From the NCBI GenBank assembly GCA_029261305.1, contig JAJDBO010000260.1, positions 1 to 9,335 of the forward strand: 9,335 bases of DNA. Direction: 5' to 3'. The notes under the pieces are model-generated. The model was given only the letters and a program-made list of their open reading frames with translations, was not told where the DNA came from and ran no database searches. Position numbers and translations under genes: made by a program. Of the stretch, positions 1 to 6,066 are shown one piece after another. The DNA comes from Nitrospirales bacterium. GTDB taxonomy: Bacteria > Nitrospirota > Nitrospiria > Nitrospirales > UBA8639. Within the stretch, counting starts at the first letter, position 1. Each line of letters opens with the position of its first letter.

Positions 1-1360
1 TCGGTAAACCATTCTGGCTGAACCCACAAGGAATAGATATCGCCGGGATTCCCGCCAAACTTGCTGAGATAGTATACAGGTCTGACAAATACATTTGTAA
101 GGGATCTTCGATTTTTTCGCCTATTTGAAAGGCCGGAGTCGGGGTCACTGGGGTCACTAATAAATCAACTTCTTCAAATACTTGGTCAAAGTCCTGTTTA
201 ATTAAGGTTCGTACAGCCTGGGCCTTGGAATAGTAGGCATCATAGTATCCGCTGCTTAGGGCATACGTGCCTAGCATAATCCGTCGTTTCACCTCAGGAC
301 CAAATCCTTCCTGGCGGGTGATTCTATACATTTCTAACAAATCCTGACTTTCTTTGGAACGAATGCCATATTTTACGCCATCATATCGAGCTAAATTCGA
401 ACTGGCCTCAGCCGTTGCCACGATGTAATACGTCGCCACCGCCACGCCGGTGTTGGGGAGTGAAACTTCGATAATTTCCCCTCCCAATTGATCAAATTCC
501 TCAATCGCCTGCCGCACAGCTCCTTCTACTTCCAGATCCAATCCCTCGGCAAAAAATTCTTTCGGAATACCAATCTTTAATTTTTTGACGTCTTTCTTTT
601 TGAACGCACGGGTAAAATCCGGCACGGGCACATCTGCGGAAGTGGAATCCATTGGATCTTGACCTGCGAGGGCATTCAGCATGATTCCTGCGTCAAAGAC
701 ATCTTTCGTAATTGGCCCAATTTGATCGAGGGAAGAGGCAAAGGCAATCAGTCCATAGCGGGACACACGACCGTACGTCGGTTTGAGACCCACGACGCCG
801 CAAAAAGCCGCAGGCTGTCGGATCGATCCACCAGTGTCGGTCCCAAGAGCTGCCACGCATTCATCGGCAGCTACGGCAGCTGCAGATCCACCACTCGATC
901 CACCGGGTACATAATTGAGGTTCCAAGGGTTTCGGCTCGAACCAAAGGCTGAATGTTCGGTTGAGGAGCCCATACCAAACTCATCTAAATTGGTTTTCCC
1001 AATGGGAAAAAATCGTTGTTCTCGAAACTTCCCAATAACCGACGCATCATAAGGCGGTTTGAACTCGCCAAGAATTCGAGAGCCACAGGTCGTTGGCATA
1101 TCCGAGGTGCAAATATTATCTTTGATTGCAATAGGCATCGCCATCAACGGCAGAGTTTTCCGCCAAGATTTTAATTCTTCATCGATGGCTTTGGCTTCAA
1201 CAAAAATTGTTTCTTTATCATTCACTTTCAAAAATGCGTTGACCTTTGGTTCCACAACACTCAACCGTAAAAAGTACGCCCGTGCAATTTCATAGGCACT
1301 CACGTCCCCGCGGGTAAACGAATCTTGTAATTCTTTCAGAGTTAATTTGAACAGTGACAT
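1..1360 (-). CDS. gatA: Aspartyl/glutamyl-tRNA(Asn/Gln) amidotransferase subunit A, 3' end cut by window edge
   Basis: GatA is the amidase subunit of GatCAB. It releases ammonia from glutamine, which the complex uses to turn Glu-tRNA(Gln) or Asp-tRNA(Asn) into the amidated form in the cytoplasm. I translated the minus strand from ATG 1358-1360 and found 453 uninterrupted codons to the window edge. The amidase-signature catalytic residues are in place: Lys80 (PIAIKDN), cis-Ser155 in GGSSGGS and Ser179 in [12 protein letters not shown]. The last visible residues, [13 protein letters not shown], are also typical. The family is about 485 residues long, so roughly the last 30 are missing. ATG 1360 is the only plausible start, since a stop lies six codons upstream in frame. 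Its Shine-Dalgarno sequence is poor, which suggests dependence on upstream translation. panD lies 61 bp upstream on the same strand. gatB is not in the window. Confidence 0.96.
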   Translation of the reverse strand, partial: MSLFKLTLKELQDSFTRGDVSAYEIARAYFLRLSVVEPKVNAFLKVNDKETIFVEAKAIDEELKSWRKTLPLMAMPIAIKDNICTSDMPTTCGSRILGEFKPPYDASVIGKFREQRFFPIGKTNLDEFGMGSSTEHSAFGSSRNPWNLNYVPGGSSGGSAAAVAADECVAALGTDTGGSIRQPAAFCGVVGLKPTYGRVSRYGLIAFASSLDQIGPITKDVFDAGIMLNALAGQDPMDSTSADVPVPDFTRAFKKKDVKKLKIGIPKEFFAEGLDLEVEGAVRQAIEEFDQLGGEIIEVSLPNTGVAVATYYIVATAEASSNLARYDGVKYGIRSKESQDLLEMYRITRQEGFGPEVKRRIMLGTYALSSGYYDAYYSKAQAVRTLIKQDFDQVFEEVDLLVTPVTPTPAFQIGEKIEDPLQMYLSDLYTISASLAGIPAISIPCGFSQNGLP

Positions 1361-1421
1361 GACAGGACTAACAACTTAGGAAAATAGACGACACCACATA
1401 GATTTGCTTGCGAGGTAGCGA

Positions 1422-1778
1422 CTAGGGCGTGTTGGTCATGCGATTCTGAGCGTCAACTTGAATGACCTTAGGTTTATGATGCTTCGCTTCTTCGTCATTA
1501 TAATATTCATAACAAAAGATGATGACCTGATCCCCGGTCACACCTTTTCGAGCCGTCGGGCCATTTAAGACTACCTCTCCCGACCCGCGGGTTCCGTTGA
1601 TGGCATACGTGGTGAAACGCTCGCCATTATTCAAGTTCGATACCATCACCAGCTCATAGGGCAGAATTCCTGCCGCATCTAATAAATCCTCATCGACCGT
1701 CAAACTGCCTTCATATTCCAAGCAGGCATCGGTCACTCTTGCACGATGTATTTTGGCTCGCAACATCTGACGTAACAT
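1422..1778 (-). CDS. panD: Aspartate 1-decarboxylase proenzyme
   Basis: PanD decarboxylates L-aspartate to beta-alanine, the amine half of pantothenate, and so feeds CoA synthesis. It is a pyruvoyl enzyme: the proenzyme cleaves itself between Gly24 and Ser25, and Ser25 becomes the pyruvoyl group. Both residues are present (YEGSLTVD), as are Lys9 (AKIHRA), Arg54 and Tyr58 (ERFTTYAI), and the RGSGEVVLNGPTAR segment. At 118 residues it has normal family length. The ATG at 1776-1778 follows AAGAAGGA with an 8-nt spacer, a good ribosome site. The gene begins 18 bp after the gatC stop and is followed by gatA, so it probably shares their transcript. Its position between gatC and gatA is unusual, because those subunits are normally adjacent. 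I see no gene for the other pantothenate steps nearby. Confidence 0.96.
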   Translation of the reverse strand: MLRQMLRAKIHRARVTDACLEYEGSLTVDEDLLDAAGILPYELVMVSNLNNGERFTTYAINGTRGSGEVVLNGPTARKGVTGDQVIIFCYEYYNDEEAKHHKPKVIQVDAQNRMTNTP

Positions 1779-1796
1779 GCGAATATTCCTTCTTGA

Positions 1797-2090
1797 TCAA
1801 CGATCGCTAATAATTTTTGGCACCTGAAACAAGCCATCTTTGGCTGCTGGAGCATTCCCCACGGCCTTTTCTTGAGATACTGATTCACGCACTTCATCTT
1901 CTCTCAAGACATTGGCCTGACTCACGACAGAGGCCATGGGACTCACGCCTTCCGTATCCACCTGATTGAGCTCTTCCATATAGGTCAAAATGCTGCTGAG
2001 ATGATGACTGAGCTGTTCCTTCTCAGTCTCACTGACCTGAAGCCTGGCTAAATCAGCCACATATTCCACATCCTGTTGACTAAGTTTCAT
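1797..2090 (-). CDS. gatC: Aspartyl/glutamyl-tRNA(Asn/Gln) amidotransferase subunit C
   Basis: GatC is the small subunit that wraps around GatA and stabilises its contact with GatB. From ATG 2088-2090 the product is 97 residues, the usual GatC size. It opens with the family pattern MKLSQQDVEYVADLARLQVS, followed by the helical LSHHLSSILTYMEELNQVDTEGVSP and a C-terminal GLFQVPKII. The start is not fully settled. An in-frame ATG at 2163-2165 would add 25 residues that do not look like GatC. However, the best Shine-Dalgarno sequence (AAGAGGA at about 2178-2184) sits upstream of that one, while ATG 2090 has only AAGGA 14 nt away. I prefer 2090 on homology. Downstream it is separated from panD by 18 bp. 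Confidence 0.92.
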   Translation of the reverse strand: MKLSQQDVEYVADLARLQVSETEKEQLSHHLSSILTYMEELNQVDTEGVSPMASVVSQANVLREDEVRESVSQEKAVGNAPAAKDGLFQVPKIISDR

Positions 2091-2128
2091 TCGTTCAGTG
2101 TCAATCCTTAGTATCACCGTCCAACCAA

Positions 2129-2173
2129 TCAGGAAACTAACAGCCTTGGCTGGACGATTCGCCATTTGACCAT
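2129..2173 (-). CDS. Possible 14-codon leader ORF upstream of gatC
   Basis: On the minus strand, ATG 2171-2173 is preceded by AAGAGGA with a 4-nt spacer, a better ribosome site than that of gatC itself. The frame encodes MVKWRIVQPRLLVS and stops at TGA 2129-2131, 38 nt before the preferred gatC start. It could be a leader peptide affecting gatC translation. Alternatively, the Shine-Dalgarno sequence may really serve the ATG at 2165, which is in the gatC frame. Nothing in the peptide, such as a run of one amino acid, points to classical attenuation. Confidence 0.2.
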   Translation of the reverse strand: MVKWRIVQPRLLVS

Positions 2174-2210
2174 GAATTCCTCTTAAAGAGCAACGATTTA
2201 GGAAAAAATA

Positions 2211-2219
2211 TTTGTATCA
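2211..2219 (-). promoter_or_regulatory. Weak extended -10 promoter candidate for gatC-panD-gatA
   Basis: Minus-strand TGATACAAA carries the TG of an extended -10 element and a 4/6 hexamer (TACAAA). No convincing -35 lies 16-18 nt upstream. It would start transcription near 2204, just ahead of the Shine-Dalgarno sequence at about 2180. The 147-bp gap between radC and gatC makes a separate promoter plausible, but read-through from radC is also possible. Confidence 0.25.
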
Positions 2220-2312
2220 TGAAGCCTGGGAGAAAAGCTACCACGCTACCTATTCCTGAAATTTTGTGTCAGTAAATGGAAGACTCAGGCTCCACGATCT
2301 AAGGAACCAGAC

Positions 2313-3008
2313 TTAGGGCAACCACCCCTCATCGGCGAAAGAGAGATACCGACCATCACCTATGATGACATGGTCGAGGACTTGGATCCCGAGGATATTG
2401 CCGGCTTCTTGTAGGCGCGCGGTGAGGGTTCGGTCCTCGGTACTCGGGGTGGGATCACCGCTGGGGTGGTTATGGAGAAATATGACTGCAGCAGCTGATT
2501 CTCGTACGGCCTCATTGAAGACTTCACGGGGATGAACGAGACTGGTGGTGAGACTGCCTTCAGACACAGTGAGATCCCGAATCACGGCATGCTTGGCATC
2601 GAGCAGAATCACTTTAAACACTTCATGCCGAAGGTCTCGCAGCAAGGGATAATAATGTTGAAACACCGACTGACTGCTCCCAATCTTCGTACCTGTCGTG
2701 AGCGGAGTGGAAAGCACGCGCTTGCCTAGCTCAATGGCAGCCTTAACTTGTGCAGCTTTGGCCGGACCGATACCTGGCACCACGCAGAGTTCTTCGAGTG
2801 AGCGATTGGCTAATCCCTGCAGCCCGTCAAGATGATGGAGGAGATCCATCGCCACTTGGACGGCAGAGGAATCGTGCCGACCAACGCGAAGGAGAATCGC
2901 AAGTAATTGGGCATCGGATAAACTTTCCGGCCCTTCTTCCAATAAACGTTCACGAGGTCGTTCAGATTTTGGCCAATGCGAGATGCCTTTGGATTTTTGG
3001 TTCCCCAT
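2313..3008 (-). CDS. radC: RadC-family JAB/MPN metalloprotease-like protein (UPF0758)
   Basis: This is a RadC-family protein of 231 residues, close to the normal 220-230. It has an N-terminal helix-hairpin-helix part (LCVVPGIGPAKAAQVKAAIELGKR, about residues 75-97), typical of DNA-binding proteins. The C-terminal JAB1/MPN+ domain has the zinc motif HNHPSGDPTPSTED at 179-192 (His179, His181, Asp192). The family was once linked to DNA repair through an E. coli allele later traced to another gene, so its cellular role is unsettled. The metal ligands being intact suggests an active enzyme. ATG 3006-3008 follows AAGGAG with a 4-nt spacer, so the start is firm. It is divergent from rsmD, with a promoter candidate at 3080-3109, and may be transcribed into gatC, 147 bp downstream. 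Confidence 0.94.
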   Translation of the reverse strand: MGNQKSKGISHWPKSERPRERLLEEGPESLSDAQLLAILLRVGRHDSSAVQVAMDLLHHLDGLQGLANRSLEELCVVPGIGPAKAAQVKAAIELGKRVLSTPLTTGTKIGSSQSVFQHYYPLLRDLRHEVFKVILLDAKHAVIRDLTVSEGSLTTSLVHPREVFNEAVRESAAAVIFLHNHPSGDPTPSTEDRTLTARLQEAGNILGIQVLDHVIIGDGRYLSFADEGWLP

Positions 3009-3024
3009 GAAACTCCTTGGCAGC

Positions 3025-3036
3025 CTAGTTCACTAG
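3025..3036. repeat. Small palindrome in the radC leader
   Basis: CTAGT-TC-ACTAG is a 12-bp palindrome with perfect 5-bp arms, between the radC promoter candidate and its Shine-Dalgarno sequence. It could be an operator half-site pair, but arms this short also occur by chance. Confidence 0.25.
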
Positions 3037-3079
3037 ATGCTCAGGTTCAAAGAAGATCATTCATTGCGACTTAGCTGCA

Positions 3080-3109
3080 AAAATATCAGAGGCAAAAGTC
3101 CATGGACAA
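3080..3109 (-). promoter_or_regulatory. Promoter candidate for radC
   Basis: On the minus strand TTGTCC (3104-3109) and TATTTT (3080-3085) are separated by 18 bp, and TGA directly before the -10 gives an extended -10. The predicted transcript starts near 3073, about 65 nt ahead of radC. A perfect 10-bp palindrome, GTCCATGGAC (3098-3107), overlaps the -35 and could be bound by a regulator. Confidence 0.4.
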
Positions 3110-3143
3110 ATATATTTTTTCATAGGTTTCATTAAGCGCCAAC

Positions 3144-3172
3144 TTATTTAGCTATTTTTACGTATCTATAAG
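3144..3172 (+). promoter_or_regulatory. Weak promoter candidate for the rsmD-coaD-aminotransferase unit
   Basis: TATAAG (3167-3172) is a 5/6 match to a -10 hexamer. The hexamer 17 bp upstream, TTATTT, is a poor -35. The surroundings are AT-rich and this is the only sensible place for a promoter of the plus-strand unit, so I list it at low confidence. Transcription would begin near 3179, some 70 nt before rsmD. Confidence 0.3.
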
Positions 3173-3221
3173 TAAGGACATGTGATACCAGAATCTCTTG
3201 CTGCTATTCAAAATGGTGTGC

Positions 3222-3251
3222 TAAGGTTTTTTCCTTTGTGGAAAAACCTTA
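3222..3251 (+). promoter_or_regulatory. Hairpin directly against the rsmD start codon
   Basis: The left arm TAAGGTTTTTTCC (3222-3234) pairs with GGAAAAACCTTA (3240-3251). They form a 12-bp stem with one bulged T and a 5-nt loop, TTTGT. The rsmD ATG begins at the next base, 3252. The only Shine-Dalgarno-like bases (GGAA, 3240-3243) lie inside the stem, so folding would hide the ribosome site. There is no T-run after it on either strand, so it is not a standard terminator. It is a candidate translational control element, for example temperature-sensitive or opened by a protein or by a translating ribosome. Confidence 0.5.
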
Positions 3252-3842
3252 ATGACTATGCGCGTAGTGGCAGGAACCCAGAAAGGTCGGAGTCTAAAGC
3301 GGCCTATTGGTCTTGGGCTTCGCCCAACTTCCGGACGGGTGAAAGAGGCACTGTTTTCCATGATTGCCGATCGCCTTCCAGGCGCCAGAGTGTTAGATTT
3401 GTATGCTGGAACCGGAGCCCTAGGGCTTGAAGCCCTCAGTCGGGGAGCACAAGAAGTAATTTTTGTGGAAAACCAAAACGCGTCCCTGCAGGTGTTGCGG
3501 GAAAATATTTCCCGATGTGAATCGACTTTTCACAGCACCATCGTCGCCCAAGATGTCTTGACCTTCTTAAGCACAGATGCCCTACGGCGTGAACCAACTC
3601 CCTTTCATCTGGTCTTCGCCGATCCTCCGTATGAGACGGCAGATTTTTTACCACTCCTGACTCAGCTCGAATCAAGTCGGAGGGTAGATCACCACGGATT
3701 AGTCGTAATTGAACACTTTAAAAAAGTCTCTCTTCCACCAGAAGTTGGACACCTTCAACAAACCCGACAATCGCGCTATGGCGATACCATGCTGACCTTT
3801 TATCAAATGGACTCATTATCGAAAGACAGCCCATGCGCGTAG
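3252..3842 (+). CDS. rsmD: 16S rRNA (guanine(966)-N2)-methyltransferase
   Basis: RsmD uses S-adenosylmethionine to methylate G966 of 16S rRNA in the small subunit. The 196-residue product has the family layout: N-terminal MRVVAGTQKGRSLKRP and LRPTSGRVKEALF (residues 23-35), SAM-binding motif I DLYAGTGALGLEALSRGA (49-66), acidic motif II FVEN, and the catalytic DPPY (124-127). The start may be ATG 3252 or ATG 3258. The second matches the usual N-terminus (MRV...), and the frame is closed by TAA at 3222. Neither start has a good exposed Shine-Dalgarno sequence, and a hairpin abuts the first. The gene overlaps coaD by 10 bp, an arrangement common for rsmD-coaD, so the two are co-transcribed and probably translationally coupled. 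Confidence 0.95.
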   Translation: MTMRVVAGTQKGRSLKRPIGLGLRPTSGRVKEALFSMIADRLPGARVLDLYAGTGALGLEALSRGAQEVIFVENQNASLQVLRENISRCESTFHSTIVAQDVLTFLSTDALRREPTPFHLVFADPPYETADFLPLLTQLESSRRVDHHGLVVIEHFKKVSLPPEVGHLQQTRQSRYGDTMLTFYQMDSLSKDSPCA

Positions 3843-4321
3843 GCGTCTACCCTGGCACCTTTGATCCCATTACGCGCGGCCATACGGATATTGTGGCTCG
3901 CAGTCTCCACTTATTCGATCGCCTGATTGTGGCTGTCGCGCCTAACCCTCGGAAAGAACCATTACTCTCCATGGCCGATCGAGTTGAGTTGGCAAAAATT
4001 GCGACAAAAGAATTTGGCCATGTGGAAGTCGAAGCCTTTGACGGCCTCTTAGTTGAGTATGTACGAAAACGCGGCGCCCATGCCATTATTCGTGGGTTAC
4101 GGGCCCTTTCCGACTTTGAACATGAATTCCAAATGGCGCTGTTAAATCGAAAAATTGACGAACAACTGGAAACCGTATTTCTCATGCCCAGCGAAGAATA
4201 CTCCTACCTAACCTCGAGTATCGTGAAAGAACTCGCGATGTTTGGTGGCCCATTGGAAGAATTTGTTAACCCTGAAGTCGCTGAGAAACTGCGGCAATGC
4301 TATCGTCAAGACAAATCATGA
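3833..4321 (+). CDS. coaD: Phosphopantetheine adenylyltransferase
   Basis: CoaD transfers AMP from ATP to 4'-phosphopantetheine, giving dephospho-CoA in the penultimate step of CoA synthesis. The 162-residue product has normal length and carries the nucleotidyltransferase signature YPGTFDPITRGH (residues 6-17, with Thr9 and His17), Lys41 in PRKEPLLS, the RGLRALSDFEHEFQMA block (87-102), and SYLTSSIVKE (124-133) in place of the ISSTxxRE-type motif. ATG 3833-3835 lies inside the end of rsmD and has only a weak purine stretch upstream, consistent with coupling to rsmD translation. The stop overlaps the next start (ATGA at 4318-4321). With panD about 2 kb away on the other strand, two CoA-pathway genes flank the same divergent region. 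Confidence 0.97.
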   Translation: MRVGVYPGTFDPITRGHTDIVARSLHLFDRLIVAVAPNPRKEPLLSMADRVELAKIATKEFGHVEVEAFDGLLVEYVRKRGAHAIIRGLRALSDFEHEFQMALLNRKIDEQLETVFLMPSEEYSYLTSSIVKELAMFGGPLEEFVNPEVAEKLRQCYRQDKS

Positions 4322-5511
4322 AGCTCTCCACCCGCTCCACTCGAGTCGTACCCTCGCCGACTTTAAGTATCACCGCCAAAGCCAAAGCCATGGCGGCCCA
4401 GGGCTTCGATGTCATTGACTTTTCTGCCGGTGAACCGGCTCAAGACACCCCAGACTTTATTAAGGATGCTGGCAAGGCTGCAATTCAGTCAGGGTTCACA
4501 AGGTACACACCAGTGCCCGGAACGGATGAACTGAGGCAGGCGATCGTGGAAAAATTTGACCGGGATCAAGGCGTAACGTACGACAAGTCACAAATACTCG
4601 TGTCATGCGGGGCGAAGCATTCCCTCTATAATTTATTCCAGGCTCTCCTCGACCCTGGCGATGAAGTGATTATCCCCGCGCCCTACTGGGTGTCATATCC
4701 GGATCAAGTCCTGTTAGCCGATGGCATTCCCGTTATTCTCAACACTCTGGAATCCGAGAAATATGCAATCGATCCAAGCGCGCTAGAGGCCTGCATCACC
4801 TCAAAAACAAAAGCCATCATTTTGAACAGCCCGAGCAACCCAAGCGGGTCAATATATTCTAGAGACACGCTCAAGCGCGTTGCGACCATTGCAAAAAAAC
4901 ACAAGGTGCTCGTGATCTCGGATGAAATTTACGAAAAGCTCGTATTTGGCGATCCACCATTTCTCAGCATCGTCACTGTGGATCCTGAGATTATTGAACA
5001 GACAGTGTTGGTGAACGGTATGTCCAAGGCCTTCGCTATGACTGGATGGCGAATCGGATATGCCGCAGGACCCAAAGATCTCATTGCGGCCATGTCCAAG
5101 ATTCAAGGCCAAAGCACATCGAATCCAACATCGATCGCGCAGAAAGCTTCATTTGCCGCGCTGCAGGGAGGGTCAGCGTTTTTTGAGGAAATGGTGAATG
5201 ATCTTCGACCCAAACGCGACTTGATGGTAAAAGAGCTCAATGCCATTCCTGGAGTAACATGCCCCACCCCCGCTGGTGCATTTTATGCGTACCCGAACGT
5301 CTCCGGAGTATTAGGACGTGGTCATTCAAAAGGCACTATTTCGACAGCCGCAGACTTGGCAACGTATTTATTGGAAGAGGCACATTTAGCTTGCGTACCC
5401 GGCGAACCCTTTGGCAGTCCTTCCCACCTTCGACTATCGTACACGCCAAACATGGACACCGTCCAACGAGGAATGGAGCGATTTCAGGCTTCCATTCAAG
5501 CCCTTTCCTAA
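4318..5511 (+). CDS. Class I PLP-dependent aminotransferase, aspartate aminotransferase type Ib
   Basis: This is a fold-type I aminotransferase of 397 residues, most like bacterial aspartate aminotransferases of subgroup Ib such as the Thermus enzyme. It would interconvert aspartate/2-oxoglutarate and oxaloacetate/glutamate in the cytoplasm. Visible features are SAGEP (36-40), PYWVSYP (122-128), SPSNPSG with Asn174, SDEIY with Asp202 and Tyr205, the PLP lysine Lys237 in SKAFAMTGWRIGY, and the carboxylate-binding Arg372 in LRLSY. ATG 4318 overlaps the coaD stop as ATGA. An upstream in-frame ATG (4297) adds seven residues inside coaD and is less likely. Some members of this subgroup also transaminate prephenate, so a role in tyrosine and phenylalanine synthesis cannot be excluded. 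It could supply aspartate to PanD, by inference only. Confidence 0.93.
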   Translation: MKLSTRSTRVVPSPTLSITAKAKAMAAQGFDVIDFSAGEPAQDTPDFIKDAGKAAIQSGFTRYTPVPGTDELRQAIVEKFDRDQGVTYDKSQILVSCGAKHSLYNLFQALLDPGDEVIIPAPYWVSYPDQVLLADGIPVILNTLESEKYAIDPSALEACITSKTKAIILNSPSNPSGSIYSRDTLKRVATIAKKHKVLVISDEIYEKLVFGDPPFLSIVTVDPEIIEQTVLVNGMSKAFAMTGWRIGYAAGPKDLIAAMSKIQGQSTSNPTSIAQKASFAALQGGSAFFEEMVNDLRPKRDLMVKELNAIPGVTCPTPAGAFYAYPNVSGVLGRGHSKGTISTAADLATYLLEEAHLACVPGEPFGSPSHLRLSYTPNMDTVQRGMERFQASIQALS

Positions 5512-5512
5512 C

Positions 5513-5546
5513 CACCAAACTTGCCTTGACTTGTGAAATTTTGGTG
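5513..5546 (+). terminator. Weak inverted repeat after the aminotransferase gene
   Basis: CACCAAA (5513-5519) and TTTGGTG (5540-5546) form 7-bp arms around a 20-nt loop just after the aminotransferase stop, followed by only TTATT. The long loop and missing T-run make it a poor intrinsic terminator. It may be chance. Confidence 0.15.
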
Positions 5547-5553
5547 TTATTGA
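5526..5553 (+). promoter_or_regulatory. Weak promoter candidate for the fmdB-like gene
   Basis: TTGACT (5526-5531) is a 5/6 match to a -35 box. The hexamer at standard spacing (TATTGA, 5548-5553, 16 bp) is only a partial -10. The 82-bp gap from the aminotransferase gene leaves room for a promoter, but read-through from the upstream operon is equally possible. Confidence 0.25.
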
Positions 5554-5593
5554 AATATACGGAAATTGTGACCCTGCAAAGAGGAGAATACCC

Positions 5594-6046
5594 GTGCCTA
5601 TTTATGAATATCAGTGCGAATCCTGCGAGCATACCTTTGAAGTACAACAAAAATTTTCAGACCCGCTTGTCGACGCATGTCAAAAATGTGGGAAAAGTGT
5701 CCGAAAGCTCATCTCTGCTCCAGCCATTGTGTTCAAAGGGACGGGATGGTACGTGACGGACTACTCAAATAAATTGAAAGATCCAAATCTCTCGAAACCC
5801 AGCTCTTCCGCTGGTGGCAAACAAGATAGTGGAGCAGACTCACAAAGTTCCTCAACTAGCGACAGTAGCGGGGACTCAGGTTCCTCCAGCTCAAAAAGTG
5901 AATCAGGCTCGACATCGTCATCCTCTTCAGAATCCTCGTCTTCGTCATCATCTTCTTCTAGTTCGTCGGCACCTTCATCTGGATCGACCTCAACAGGATC
6001 ACCCTCTGCCTCAACACCATCCAAAACATCCAAGTCCTCATCTTAA
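5594..6046 (+). CDS. FmdB-family zinc-ribbon protein with long serine-rich C-terminal tail
   Basis: The N-terminal 60 residues match the FmdB / CxxC_CxxC_SSSS family: MPIYEYQCESCEHTFE, with Cys8, Cys11, Cys29 and Cys32 as two CxxC pairs for one zinc, then VRKLISAPAIVFKGTGWYVTDYS. The family name FmdB comes from a proposed regulator of formamidase genes, but the general function is unknown. Residues 70-150 are low complexity, with 48 serines in 81 residues by my count. The rest is mainly Gly, Thr, Ala, Pro, Lys and acidic residues, and the longest serine run is about twelve. Serine is spelled by TCN and AGY codons mixed together. Serine tails occur in this family, but this one is long. The start is GTG 5594, supported by GAGGAG with a 7-nt spacer. 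The gene is 82 bp after the aminotransferase and convergent with the SGNH gene. Confidence 0.9.
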   Translation: MPIYEYQCESCEHTFEVQQKFSDPLVDACQKCGKSVRKLISAPAIVFKGTGWYVTDYSNKLKDPNLSKPSSSAGGKQDSGADSQSSSTSDSSGDSGSSSSKSESGSTSSSSSESSSSSSSSSSSSAPSSGSTSTGSPSASTPSKTSKSSS

Positions 6047-6066
6047 CGGAGGACATCCTGGCAAAC

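Noticed and set aside
659..1295. Plus-strand frames across 659-952 and 1059-1295
   Set aside because: They lie wholly within gatA on the opposite strand, which has intact catalytic motifs. Their products resemble no known family.
3182..3430. GTG-started 82-codon frame with AAGGA upstream, overlapping rsmD
   Set aside because: The Shine-Dalgarno sequence is only 3 nt from the GTG, and most of the frame lies out of register in rsmD. The translation is rich in Arg and Ser with no family pattern. It might at most act as a leader through the hairpin.
4297..4317. Upstream start giving a 404-residue aminotransferase
   Set aside because: The ATGA overlap at 4318-4321 is a typical coupled start, and the seven extra residues do not resemble family N-termini.
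5259..5756. 165-codon plus frame spanning the aminotransferase end and the fmdB-like start
   Set aside because: It is a shadow of two well-supported genes in other frames, with no ribosome site and no recognisable motif.
5761..6033. Minus-strand 90-codon frame rich in Asp and Glu, resembling an acidic protein
   Set aside because: It is the exact antisense of the serine-codon run of the fmdB-like gene; reading TCN repeats backwards gives GAN codons. It has no ribosome site of its own.
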